26,923 nt of DNA from NCBI GenBank assembly GCA_964592815.1, contig CAZQGE010000016.1, forward strand, positions 1 through 26,923. The letters run 5' to 3'. Both the position numbers and the translations under genes were made by a program. Source of the DNA: CAZQGE01 sp964592815 (lineage in GTDB: Bacteria > Bacillota > Clostridia > Christensenellales > CAG-917). The notes under the pieces were generated by a model. The model made no database searches and had not been told where the DNA came from. It saw nothing but the letters and a program-made list of their open reading frames with translations. Positions 15,962-22,320 of the stretch are shown piece after piece (positions within the stretch are counted from its first letter, which is position 1; each line of letters opens with the position of its first letter).

Positions 15962-16861
15962 TCAATTTGTCATTCTCTTCTTAAAAAATTCACACATTGC
16001 ATTGTTGACTGTTTTGGAATCTTGCCAAAACGGCTCGAGTACGTTGAAAACGTGGGTGAGTTTATTGTGGCTTTGCAACTTGTCAAAAAAGTAAAGCTCT
16101 GTATCGATACCTTCATTCTTTAGTTTTGAATACGTCCTCAAAGTTTCACCTTTTAACATATCGCCGTAATTTGAAGTAAGAAAACACGGACATATATTTT
16201 TTGACAAGCAGTTGTCAAAATCATAATATTTTGTTATTTCTCGATTTTTATATCCCTTGCCAAAAACGTCGTTAAAATACGCAGTCATTCCGATTTTTTT
16301 TGAAAAACTATACGGATTAAAACACGCGCATATAAACCCCCCTGCTTTAACGTTGAAATTGATTTCTTTCCCAAATTTGCTTCTTAAGTTTTCATCTGCT
16401 GCCATAGCGCAAATGATTGACGCGATATGTCCGCCTGCGCTGTCACCCGTAATAAAACAATTATCGAAATCTAAGTTAAACGTTTCAGAACGTTCTTTCA
16501 AATAATTTATTGCGTCAATAACGTCTGAAAGCTGTGTTTCAAACGTTGCTTCTGGTGATATACGATAACTTAGCGACGCAACTGCAAAACAATTTTTCGA
16601 AAGTTCCATACAAAAATATTTGTTTAATTCCTTGTCGCCATAATACCAACCGCCACCGTGAACATTAATAATTATAGGCAATTTTTGCTTTGCAAGTTCC
16701 TCTGGACGGTATATGTCTAATTTGTGAAAAGCATGTCCATCGGGCAAATATTCAACGTTAATCTCCTCGTTTACGTCTTGGGGATATTGTTGCGACTCTA
16801 TGCGTTTTTGGTCGCTTGTCTTGACAATTTTGTTCCAAAATATATCTATAATTTTTTTCAT
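15962..16861 (-). CDS. Alpha/beta hydrolase, hormone-sensitive-lipase type esterase
   Basis: This 299-residue protein has the oxyanion-hole motif HGGGW at 68-72 and the nucleophile motif GDSAGG at 139-144 (Ser141). Likely partners are Asp234 (GDML) and His270 (LTHVF), completing the triad. This is the alpha/beta-hydrolase-3 / HSL pattern: carboxylesterases acting on short esters. There is no signal peptide, so it is probably cytoplasmic. It stands alone on the minus strand. The ATG has no ribosome site; TATTAT lies at 16871-16876, so the leader would be only two or three bases, but TTGAAA is just 14 bases further out, which makes that promoter doubtful. Confidence 0.88.
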   Translation of the reverse strand: MKKIIDIFWNKIVKTSDQKRIESQQYPQDVNEEINVEYLPDGHAFHKLDIYRPEELAKQKLPIIINVHGGGWYYGDKELNKYFCMELSKNCFAVASLSYRISPEATFETQLSDVIDAINYLKERSETFNLDFDNCFITGDSAGGHIASIICAMAADENLRSKFGKEINFNVKAGGFICACFNPYSFSKKIGMTAYFNDVFGKGYKNREITKYYDFDNCLSKNICPCFLTSNYGDMLKGETLRTYSKLKNEGIDTELYFFDKLQSHNKLTHVFNVLEPFWQDSKTVNNAMCEFFKKRMTN

Positions 16862-16942
16862 AATTTAAGGATAATACTTTATTTCGTCATTTTCAAGTCC
16901 GTATATTTTCATTAAGAAGGTTAGGCAAAACATATAAGTCGC

Positions 16943-16971
16943 TTGCAAAAAGTTATAGTATAAACTATAAT
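16943..16971 (+). promoter_or_regulatory. glnN promoter with overlapping palindromic operator candidate
   Basis: TTGCAA (16943-16948) and TATAAT (16966-16971) are 17 bases apart. The perfect inverted repeat TTATAGT-ATAA-ACTATAA (16953-16970) fills the spacer and most of the -10, a typical place for a repressor. It does not match the GlnR box TGTNA-N7-TNACA. Confidence 0.65.
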
Positions 16972-17004
16972 TATCTAATACGAAAATGCAAAGGAGAAAC
17001 CGTT

Positions 17005-19086
17005 ATGGTAATGTCAGAGTTGTTTGGTAGTATGGTTTTCAGCGACAGCATTATGAAAGACCGCCTTCCAAAAGCCACGTATGATGAATTTAGAGCCTGC
17101 TGTGCCGAAGATAGACCTTTATCTTTGGAAATTGCAAATGTCATTGCTAGCGCAATGAAAGATTGGGCTATGGAAAAAGGAGTGACTCACTTCACTCATT
17201 GGTTTCAACCTATGACAGGCATTACCGCAGAAAAGCACGACTCTTTTATTACGCCAGCAAAAAATGGCGCAGTAATTATGGAGTTCAGCGGAAAAGAGTT
17301 AATAAAAGGTGAACCTGATGCAAGTTCATTCCCGTCTGGCGGACTTAGAGCAACTTTTGAGGCCCGTGGTTATACTGCTTGGGACCCAACCTCAAATGCT
17401 TTTATAAAAGACGGAATTTTGTGTATTCCAACAGCTTTCTGCTCATATAATGGATATGCTTTGGATAAAAAAACACCTTTGCTCCGTTCAATGGAAGCCA
17501 TAAAGAAACAAGGAAAGCGTTTACTTGATTTGTTTTCAAGAACAGATGAAACTTTGACTGTTACGGTCGGCGCAGAACAGGAATATTTTTTGGTCGACTC
17601 GGAAATGTTTCAAAAACGTAGAGATTTGTTCTATACAGGTCGTACGCTTTTTGGTGCAAAAGCTCCAAAGGGTCAAGAATTAAACGACCACTATTTCGGA
17701 GCTATCAAGCCACGTGTTGCGTCTTATATGAAAGAGCTTGACGAGGAACTTTGGAAACTCGGTATCCTTGCAAAAACAAAGCACAATGAAGCAGCTCCTG
17801 CTCAGCACGAACTTGCGTCAATATATACGCCTGTCAACATCTCCACCGACCAAAACCAACTCACTATGGAATTGATGAAAAAGGTTGCTCGCCGTCACGG
17901 TATGACTTGCCTTTTGCACGAAAAACCATTTGAAGGCATAAACGGAAGCGGAAAACACAACAACTGGTCACTTTGCACAAATTTAGGAAACAACCTTTTT
18001 GAACCAGGAAAAAGCCCTGAAGATAATGCTTTCTTCTTGCTTATGTTGGCAGCTGTTATTTCATCAACAGATAAATACCAAGATTTGCTGAGAATAAGCA
18101 TAGCAAGTGCTGGCAACGACCACCGTTTGGGTGCAGGCGAAGCTCCTCCCGCAATCATAAGCATATTTTTGGGTGAGGAACTTACGTCTATTTTGCAAGC
18201 AATAGCAGATGAAAAAGCGTATAGCAAACGCGCAAACAACGACATAAAATTAGGCGTTCATGTTTTGCCAAAGTTCTCTATGGACTCCACAGATAGAAAC
18301 CGTACGTCACCTTTTGCTTTCACAGGAAACAAATTTGAGTTCCGTATGCCAGGCTCTGCGATTTCAATTGCTTGCATAAATATGATTCTTAACACCATAA
18401 TCGCCGATGAGTTTATGGAATTTGCCGACGAACTCGAAAAAACAAACGATTTGAATTTAGGAATAAAAAAGATTATACGTCGAGTTATGCGCGACCACGG
18501 CAGAATAATTTTCAACGGAAACAATTATTCCGAACAATGGGTTGTTGAAGCAAAATCAAGAGGACTTTTGAACTTGCCATCAACTATGGATGCGCTTCCA
18601 TTGTATTCATCAGAAAAGAATATTGCAGTGTTTGCAAGACAAAAAGTTCTAAGTCAAGTTGAAATTAAAAGTCGTCAAGAAATTCTTATTGAAAACTATT
18701 GCAAACTTATCAACATTGAAGCAAACACAATGCTTGACATAACTGACAAGTATTTAATTCCAGCCGTTGTAAGTTATATCAAACAACTTGCATCAACCGC
18801 AAATCAAATGAGTGAGTTAGGTGTTCATTCCAAGACAGTAATTGACAAAATAATTTTGCTCAACGACCTATTGGATAAAGCAGAAGCAGAAGTTGTTACG
18901 CTCCGTAAATTTACAGAAAAAGCACATTCATTCGGTTCAGACGAAAATGCAGGCTTAACTTATCAAAATGAAGTTCTTCCAAGTATGAAAAAACTACGTG
19001 CAATTTGCGACAAAATGGAATTAAACACAGCAAAGAAATATTGGCCATTCCCTTCATACGGCGATTTGCTTTTCTCAGTATATTAA
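17005..19086 (+). CDS. glnN: Type III glutamine synthetase
   Basis: This 693-residue enzyme makes glutamine from glutamate, ammonia and ATP. The GSIII-specific N-terminal region has THFTHWFQPMTG (61-72) and GGLRATFEARGYTAWDP (112-128). Active-site motifs are VGAEQEYF (188-195), KHNEAAPAQHELA (259-271), NGSGKHNNWS (313-322) and, near 435, NRTSPFAFTGNKFEFR. A helical C-terminal region (about 560-690) follows. Length is normal for GSIII, which is much larger than GSI and common in Bacteroides, cyanobacteria and Clostridia. The ATG has AAGGAG eight bases upstream. It is monocistronic, between its own promoter and a strong terminator. Confidence 0.97.
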   Translation: MVMSELFGSMVFSDSIMKDRLPKATYDEFRACCAEDRPLSLEIANVIASAMKDWAMEKGVTHFTHWFQPMTGITAEKHDSFITPAKNGAVIMEFSGKELIKGEPDASSFPSGGLRATFEARGYTAWDPTSNAFIKDGILCIPTAFCSYNGYALDKKTPLLRSMEAIKKQGKRLLDLFSRTDETLTVTVGAEQEYFLVDSEMFQKRRDLFYTGRTLFGAKAPKGQELNDHYFGAIKPRVASYMKELDEELWKLGILAKTKHNEAAPAQHELASIYTPVNISTDQNQLTMELMKKVARRHGMTCLLHEKPFEGINGSGKHNNWSLCTNLGNNLFEPGKSPEDNAFFLLMLAAVISSTDKYQDLLRISIASAGNDHRLGAGEAPPAIISIFLGEELTSILQAIADEKAYSKRANNDIKLGVHVLPKFSMDSTDRNRTSPFAFTGNKFEFRMPGSAISIACINMILNTIIADEFMEFADELEKTNDLNLGIKKIIRRVMRDHGRIIFNGNNYSEQWVVEAKSRGLLNLPSTMDALPLYSSEKNIAVFARQKVLSQVEIKSRQEILIENYCKLINIEANTMLDITDKYLIPAVVSYIKQLASTANQMSELGVHSKTVIDKIILLNDLLDKAEAEVVTLRKFTEKAHSFGSDENAGLTYQNEVLPSMKKLRAICDKMELNTAKKYWPFPSYGDLLFSVY

Positions 19087-19111
19087 GATTAAAAAGTCAA
19101 ATAACAATACG

Positions 19112-19143
19112 AAAGCGTGTATAAAATTTATGCACGCTTTTTT
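19112..19143 (+). terminator. glnN terminator
   Basis: A 14-bp stem with one G-T pair (AAAGCGTGTATAAA / TTTATGCACGCTTT) and a very small loop is followed by a run of six T, 25 bases after the glnN stop. Confidence 0.85.
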
Positions 19144-19429
19144 AATTGCCAAGCTGTTTACACCTTTGACGTACCGCAAGGGGCGACGCCCCTTGAAATG
19201 CAGACTTGAACGGCCTTTCGTTTGTACGCTAGCCACCAAAAAATCTGTTCTGCGGACAAAGTCGCAGTTTTTGGGGGCAAGTGGCATAATTCTACACGTC
19301 ACTTATGAGTGAAATCTGCCTCCCTTCCCACACGGTTGAAGCGATAGCGGAGCAAGTGGGGGAAGGGCTTGGGGTTAGGGGTATTTTATTCTTGAATATT
19401 CGTGGTACTTCGCTATACGCTCGTTCCAT
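19144..19429. other. Structured noncoding region with several hairpins
   Basis: No credible gene is present, and GC content is clearly higher than in the surroundings. Visible palindromes are CAAGGGGCG-A-CGCCCCTTG (19177-19195); GCCACCAAAAA paired with TTTTTGGGGGC (ending near 19278) enclosing CTGCGGAC/GTCGCAG; TCACT-TATG-AGTGA (19299-19312); and CCCTTCCCAC paired, with a two-base bulge, to GTGGGGGAAGGG (about 19322-19367). The arrangement resembles a mosaic of small nonautonomous repeats, but no copy occurs elsewhere in this window. Confidence 0.6.
19358..19381 (+). other. G-quadruplex motif
   Basis: Four G-runs (5, 3, 4 and 4 bases) are separated by short loops AA, CTT and TTA. This fits the canonical G3+N1-7 rule on the plus strand. 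It lies in the noncoding stretch between glnN and tRNA-Pro. Confidence 0.75.
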
Positions 19430-19553
19430 CTTCAAAAATTCTGCTCAAATACTTCGTATTTTCGTTAATAATCCCAAAGGGAGCAATTTTTCACAAGTGA
19501 ATTTGCTCCCTTTGGGATTATTAAGCACTACGTGCTTTTCAGAATTTTTGAAG
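19430..19553. repeat. 124-bp cloverleaf palindrome touching the tRNA-Pro 3' end
   Basis: The outer arms are CTTCAAAAATTCTG (19430-19443) and CAGAATTTTTGAAG (19540-19553), a perfect 14-bp match. Inside, a perfect 22-bp inverted repeat (19465-19486 with 19503-19524) has a tip hairpin TTCAC-AA-GTGAA (19490-19501). On each shoulder is a separate hairpin: AAATAC-TTC-GTATTT (19447-19461) and AAGCAC-TAC-GTGCTT (19523-19537). The whole would fold as a four-way junction. The right end is directly adjacent to the CCA of tRNA-Pro. Confidence 0.85.
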
Positions 19554-19630
19554 TGGTCGGAGTGGCGAGATTCGAACTCGCGGCCTTACGGTCCCGAACC
19601 GTACGCGCTACCAAACTGCGCTACACCCCG
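19554..19630 (-). tRNA. tRNA-Pro (anticodon CGG)
   Basis: This is a 77-base tRNA on the minus strand. Acceptor arms CGGGGTG and CACTCCG pair with one G-T, the D arm is GCGCAGTTTGGTAGCGC, and the anticodon loop is TTCGGGA (anticodon CGG, reading CCG). The T arm contains GTTCGAATC. The discriminator is A and CCA is encoded (19554-19556). A likely promoter lies far upstream at 19856-19884. Confidence 0.96.
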
Positions 19631-19729
19631 ATTTATACTTTTGGTTGTAGTTTACCTTTCATTCTTTTCTGCACCACTATACTTCTTTGGTAGTGCGCTA
19701 GGTATAGCTCTTGCGTCACTCGCATAGCA

Positions 19730-19765
19730 GCTACCAAACTGCGCTACACCCCGATTTATACTTTT
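19730..19765 (-). pseudogene. Duplicated 5' half of tRNA-Pro with its upstream flank
   Basis: These 36 bases are identical to 19607-19642: the first 24 bases of the tRNA (acceptor 5' strand and D arm) plus 12 bases of upstream sequence. The identity stops within the D-arm/anticodon region. The offset is 123 bases. It lies between the likely promoter and the intact tRNA, so it should be transcribed in the precursor. Confidence 0.85.
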
Positions 19766-19855
19766 TGTCTGTTGTTTATCTTTACTCGTTTTTGCAGTAT
19801 TTGCAACGTGTAAATTGGTCTTAACAAAATTTGTTCATACAAATAAGCATAAAAG

Positions 19856-19884
19856 AGTATATTATATTTAATTTGTTTTTGCAA
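19856..19884 (-). promoter_or_regulatory. Probable tRNA-Pro promoter
   Basis: On the minus strand TTGCAA (19879-19884) and TATACT (19856-19861) are 17 bases apart. The start near 19849 would give a precursor with about 220 bases before the mature tRNA. I found no comparably good promoter closer to the tRNA. Confidence 0.5.
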
Positions 19885-19930
19885 TCAATTTTTGAAATCT
19901 AAATCATTATTGAAAATTTATGCTACTCAG

Positions 19931-19959
19931 TTGACATTTTATAAGGTTTTTATTACTAT
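19931..19959 (+). promoter_or_regulatory. Probable promoter of the HPr-like gene
   Basis: Consensus TTGACA (19931-19936) and TACTAT (19954-19959) are 17 bases apart. The predicted start falls inside the run of N, so the leader length is unknown. Confidence 0.5.
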
Positions 19960-19961
19960 TA

Positions 19962-19971
19962 NNNNNNNNNN
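19962..19971. other. Assembly gap (10 N)
   Basis: Ten undetermined bases indicate a scaffold join of arbitrary length, next to repeated and palindromic sequence that is hard to assemble. Linkage across it is weaker than elsewhere. Confidence 0.99.
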
Positions 19972-20051
19972 TGTAAACTTAGTTTTATGAATTTTCTTGC
20001 AATAATAATACAACAACTGTTATATGTATATTTTTTTAGGAGACATAATAA

Positions 20052-20282
20052 ATGAAGTCGGTTTCAATATCACTTAATATGGCGGAAGCTGTAAAAAAAT
20101 TTGTTAACATTACGGCAAAATATGACTATGATATGGCGTTGAGAAGCGGAAAATACGTTGTAGATGCAAAATCTATTTTGGGTATTTTTAGTTTGGATTT
20201 GGGGGCGCCGATAACTTTGGAAATTATGAACGAAGATTGCGATGATATTATTCAAGAATTAACTCCGTTTATTACAAAGTAA
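20052..20282 (+). CDS. HPr-like protein lacking the phosphorylatable histidine
   Basis: This 76-residue protein has the HPr fold signature in its second half: VVDAKSILGIFSLDLGAPITLEI (36-58), equivalent to the region around regulatory Ser46 of HPr (here Ser41). The catalytic site of HPr, GxHARPA near residue 15, is replaced by NMAEAVKKFVNI with no histidine. It therefore cannot carry phosphate from enzyme I. By analogy with Bacillus Crh, which keeps Ser46 but has lost His15, it might be a purely regulatory protein phosphorylated on serine and acting with a CcpA-like regulator; this is inference. The start has AGGAG nine bases upstream. It is a single gene between a promoter near the gap and a terminator. 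Confidence 0.85.
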   Translation: MKSVSISLNMAEAVKKFVNITAKYDYDMALRSGKYVVDAKSILGIFSLDLGAPITLEIMNEDCDDIIQELTPFITK

Positions 20283-20302
20283 TGCACTTTATTAAAAGCA
20301 AT

Positions 20303-20337
20303 TAAAAAGCGGTTTGCATTTAGCAAACCGCTTTTTA
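20303..20337. terminator. Bidirectional terminator between HPr-like and ZIP genes
   Basis: A perfect stem of at least 14 bp (AAAAAGCGGTTTGC / GCAAACCGCTTTTT) has a five-base loop ATTTA. A-runs and T-runs flank both sides, serving the two convergent genes. Confidence 0.9.
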
Positions 20338-20352
20338 CGTTTCAATTTTATT

Positions 20353-21201
20353 TTAGAACATAAATACAAATAATGCGGCGCAAATTATTCCAATCAACAT
20401 ACTAGCAGCAGGGACTCTGCCTTCTTCCATCAAAGTTGCCTCGGGCAGTATCTCGCAAAATGTTACGTATAACATTGCTCCGCCAGCAAGCCCCATACAT
20501 ACACCAACAGCAATATCGTTTATGCCACCAATTGCTATACCAAGTAAAGCACCAAATACAGTTGCGGCACCTGCGAGCGTTGTCAACAAAATTGTTTTGA
20601 ACGCTCCTACACCACCACTTGCCAAAGGTGCTGAAATTGCCATTCCTTCTGGTATATTATGTACGGCAAGAATGATTGCAATTATAATTCCCATTTTCAA
20701 GTCGGCAGCTCCGCTTGCGCCTATTGCCATACCCTCAGGAAAATTATGTAGTGCGATTGCAACCAACATAATAATGCCAGCCTTCATCAAACTTTTACGG
20801 TTTTGAGCAGCATCACGACTCTCATTTGATATGTCTTTTGCTTCCAAAATTTTTGTTTCGTGGTGAAGTTCCGCAAGTTGTTTGTGAGTGCTACGCATAT
20901 TTTCTAGCACGTCAAGCAACTTGTTAAGCAAATAAATAACGAGCATTCCAACAGACAGCGAAAGTATGCTGATAAGAATGCCTGCTTGTGAAAATTGAAT
21001 GTTACCTTGTGAGCTTTTTACAGACTCAGGCAACATATCGAAACATACAACGCCAACCATAACACCGCCAGCAAAACTTAAAACACGCCCCATAACTTTG
21101 TTGCCCTTTCCTTTAAGCATAACTCCGATTATTCCGCCAAAACCAGTACCAACTACCCCTGCAACCAGCGAAAGAATCACAAGCAAAGTGTTATTATCCA
21201 T
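20353..21201 (-). CDS. ZIP-family divalent metal transporter
   Basis: This 282-residue membrane protein takes up zinc or other divalent metals (iron, manganese). The paired metal-site motifs are HNFPEGMA (152-159, His152, Asn153, Glu156) and HNIPEGMA (181-188, His181, Asn182, Glu185), the signature of the ZupT/GufA branch. A long cytoplasmic-type loop (about 94-138) contains KQLAELHHETK, with a His pair that may bind metal. About eight spans are visible. I chose the ATG at 21201, with AAAGGAG six bases upstream; the longer frame adds 22 unlikely residues. It is divergent from degV, with a shared palindrome between the promoters. Confidence 0.93.
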   Translation of the reverse strand: MDNNTLLVILSLVAGVVGTGFGGIIGVMLKGKGNKVMGRVLSFAGGVMVGVVCFDMLPESVKSSQGNIQFSQAGILISILSLSVGMLVIYLLNKLLDVLENMRSTHKQLAELHHETKILEAKDISNESRDAAQNRKSLMKAGIIMLVAIALHNFPEGMAIGASGAADLKMGIIIAIILAVHNIPEGMAISAPLASGGVGAFKTILLTTLAGAATVFGALLGIAIGGINDIAVGVCMGLAGGAMLYVTFCEILPEATLMEEGRVPAASMLIGIICAALFVFMF

Positions 21202-21223
21202 CAATATCTCCTTTAATAAAGCA

Positions 21224-21252
21224 AGTTTACAACATAAATACTCATAAAACAA
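21224..21252 (-). promoter_or_regulatory. ZIP transporter promoter
   Basis: On the minus strand TTGTTT (21247-21252) and TAAACT (21224-21229) are 17 bases apart. The -35 overlaps the palindrome at 21244-21261. Confidence 0.5.
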
Positions 21253-21261
21253 GCGTTTTAT
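21244..21261. promoter_or_regulatory. Palindrome between divergent ZIP and DegV promoters
   Basis: Perfect ATAAAAC-AAGC-GTTTTAT. It overlaps the ZIP -35 and touches the DegV -35, so one bound protein could control both genes. It is not an obvious Fur or Zur box. Confidence 0.55.
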
Positions 21262-21289
21262 TGACATAAAATATAGCTTATGATATTCT
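21261..21289 (+). promoter_or_regulatory. DegV promoter, predicted leaderless
   Basis: Consensus TTGACA (21261-21266), a 17-base spacer, and TGA plus TATTCT (21281-21289). The -10 ends six bases before the ATG at 21296, so the A of the start codon is the expected first base. No ribosome site is present. Confidence 0.75.
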
Positions 21290-21295
21290 AATTTT

Positions 21296-22177
21296 ATGTT
21301 TGAGTATTATATTACAACAGACCAAACTGCTGATTTCCCGCAATCACTTTATGAAGATAATTTCTTTATTATTCCTATGTCCTATACAATTGACGGAATA
21401 ATTTATGACGGAAAAACCGTGCCTTATCTTAGTTCAGACAAATTTTACGAATATATGGCAGAAGGCAAACTTTCAAAGACGACTATGGTGACAGACGACG
21501 ACGCCTACAAATTTTTCCGTGCGTTGCTATTGAACAAAAAAGACGTCTTGCATATTGCTTTTTCATCTGCGCTCTCGGGCTGTTATCAGAGTTATCTTAA
21601 TGCTCAAAAAAGGCTAATTTCAGAATTTCCAAACCAAAAACTTGTCATCATTGACAGTAAGGGCGCATCAATCGGAGAAGGACTTTTGTGCTACTATGCC
21701 CTACAAAAACGAGAAAGCGGAGCGACTATCTCTGACAACGCAATTTATTTGAATGAACTCAGAGAACATATTGGACATTCGTTTACAGTTGACGACATAT
21801 ACCATTTGTTTAGAGGCGGACGTATCACAAAAAATCAAGCTATTGTTGGTTCTGTCGTCAAAATCAAACCTGTCCTTACCGTAAACAAAGCAGGCGAACT
21901 TGTGCATACAAACAATGCAATCGGCAGAAGAATTGCAATGCGTATGCTCATCGATAAAATGCTTGTTAAAAGTAATAATATAAATAACGAACTAATTATA
22001 ATTGGCCACGGCGCGTGCATTGACGATGCCGTAACCCTGAAAAGAATGCTGTTGGAAGTTATGCCAAACACAAAAATTGTTGTCACCGAAATTGGTGAAG
22101 TTATTGGTTCGCATTGTGGCAAAGGTATGTTGGCTATGACTTATCTCTCAAAAGATAAAACCCCAACAATTAAGTAA
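21296..22177 (+). CDS. DegV-family fatty-acid-binding protein
   Basis: This 293-residue protein of the DegV/FakB type binds a fatty acid and, in characterised cases, presents it to the kinase FakA. Motifs seen are the N-terminal TTDQTADFP, FSSALSGCYQS (89-99), IDSKGASIGEG (119-129), RGGRI (173-177) and near the end GSHCGKGMLA, whose His is the conserved C-terminal histidine. At 61-66 it has KTTMVT where many FakB proteins have KTSQPS, so the lipid-head pocket may differ. No fakA is in the window. It appears to be a single gene with a strong promoter and a leaderless start. Confidence 0.92.
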   Translation: MFEYYITTDQTADFPQSLYEDNFFIIPMSYTIDGIIYDGKTVPYLSSDKFYEYMAEGKLSKTTMVTDDDAYKFFRALLLNKKDVLHIAFSSALSGCYQSYLNAQKRLISEFPNQKLVIIDSKGASIGEGLLCYYALQKRESGATISDNAIYLNELREHIGHSFTVDDIYHLFRGGRITKNQAIVGSVVKIKPVLTVNKAGELVHTNNAIGRRIAMRMLIDKMLVKSNNINNELIIIGHGACIDDAVTLKRMLLEVMPNTKIVVTEIGEVIGSHCGKGMLAMTYLSKDKTPTIK

Positions 22178-22190
22178 ATTTGTATAAATC

Positions 22191-22231
22191 AAAGGTTTAA
22201 CTTGTCATAATAATCACTTAAACCGCCTTTT
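22191..22231 (+). terminator. Possible weak terminator after degV
   Basis: GGTTTAA pairs with TTAAACC around a 17-base loop, and the flanking AAAGG/CCTTTT extends the stem imperfectly. It is followed by four T only. Confidence 0.35.
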
Positions 22232-22320
22232 AAGTAGCAATCTGCATAAACTTTGAATGTAAATTTTCCCAAAATCTTCTTTATGTAATATTCTTGCCAT
22301 TGTTTTTGCATACTAAAAAT

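Larger units (their letters stand above)
19631..19961. other. Intergenic region upstream of tRNA-Pro
   Basis: It holds a duplicated 5' part of the tRNA (19730-19765), the probable tRNA promoter (19856-19884, minus) and a plus-strand promoter (19931-19959). The 19643-19729 stretch between the two tRNA copies has no gene. The rest is AT-rich. Confidence 0.6.

Noticed and set aside
19305..19727. 140-residue open frame on the plus strand containing WRDSNSRPYGPEP
   Set aside because: It reads through the antisense of tRNA-Pro; this peptide pattern is a well-known product of mis-annotated tRNA regions. It also crosses the palindrome and has no ribosome site.
20522..20806. 94-residue plus-strand frame inside the ZIP transporter gene
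   Set aside because: Antisense shadow of a hydrophobic gene; low-complexity Ala/Ile/Pro composition and no start signals.
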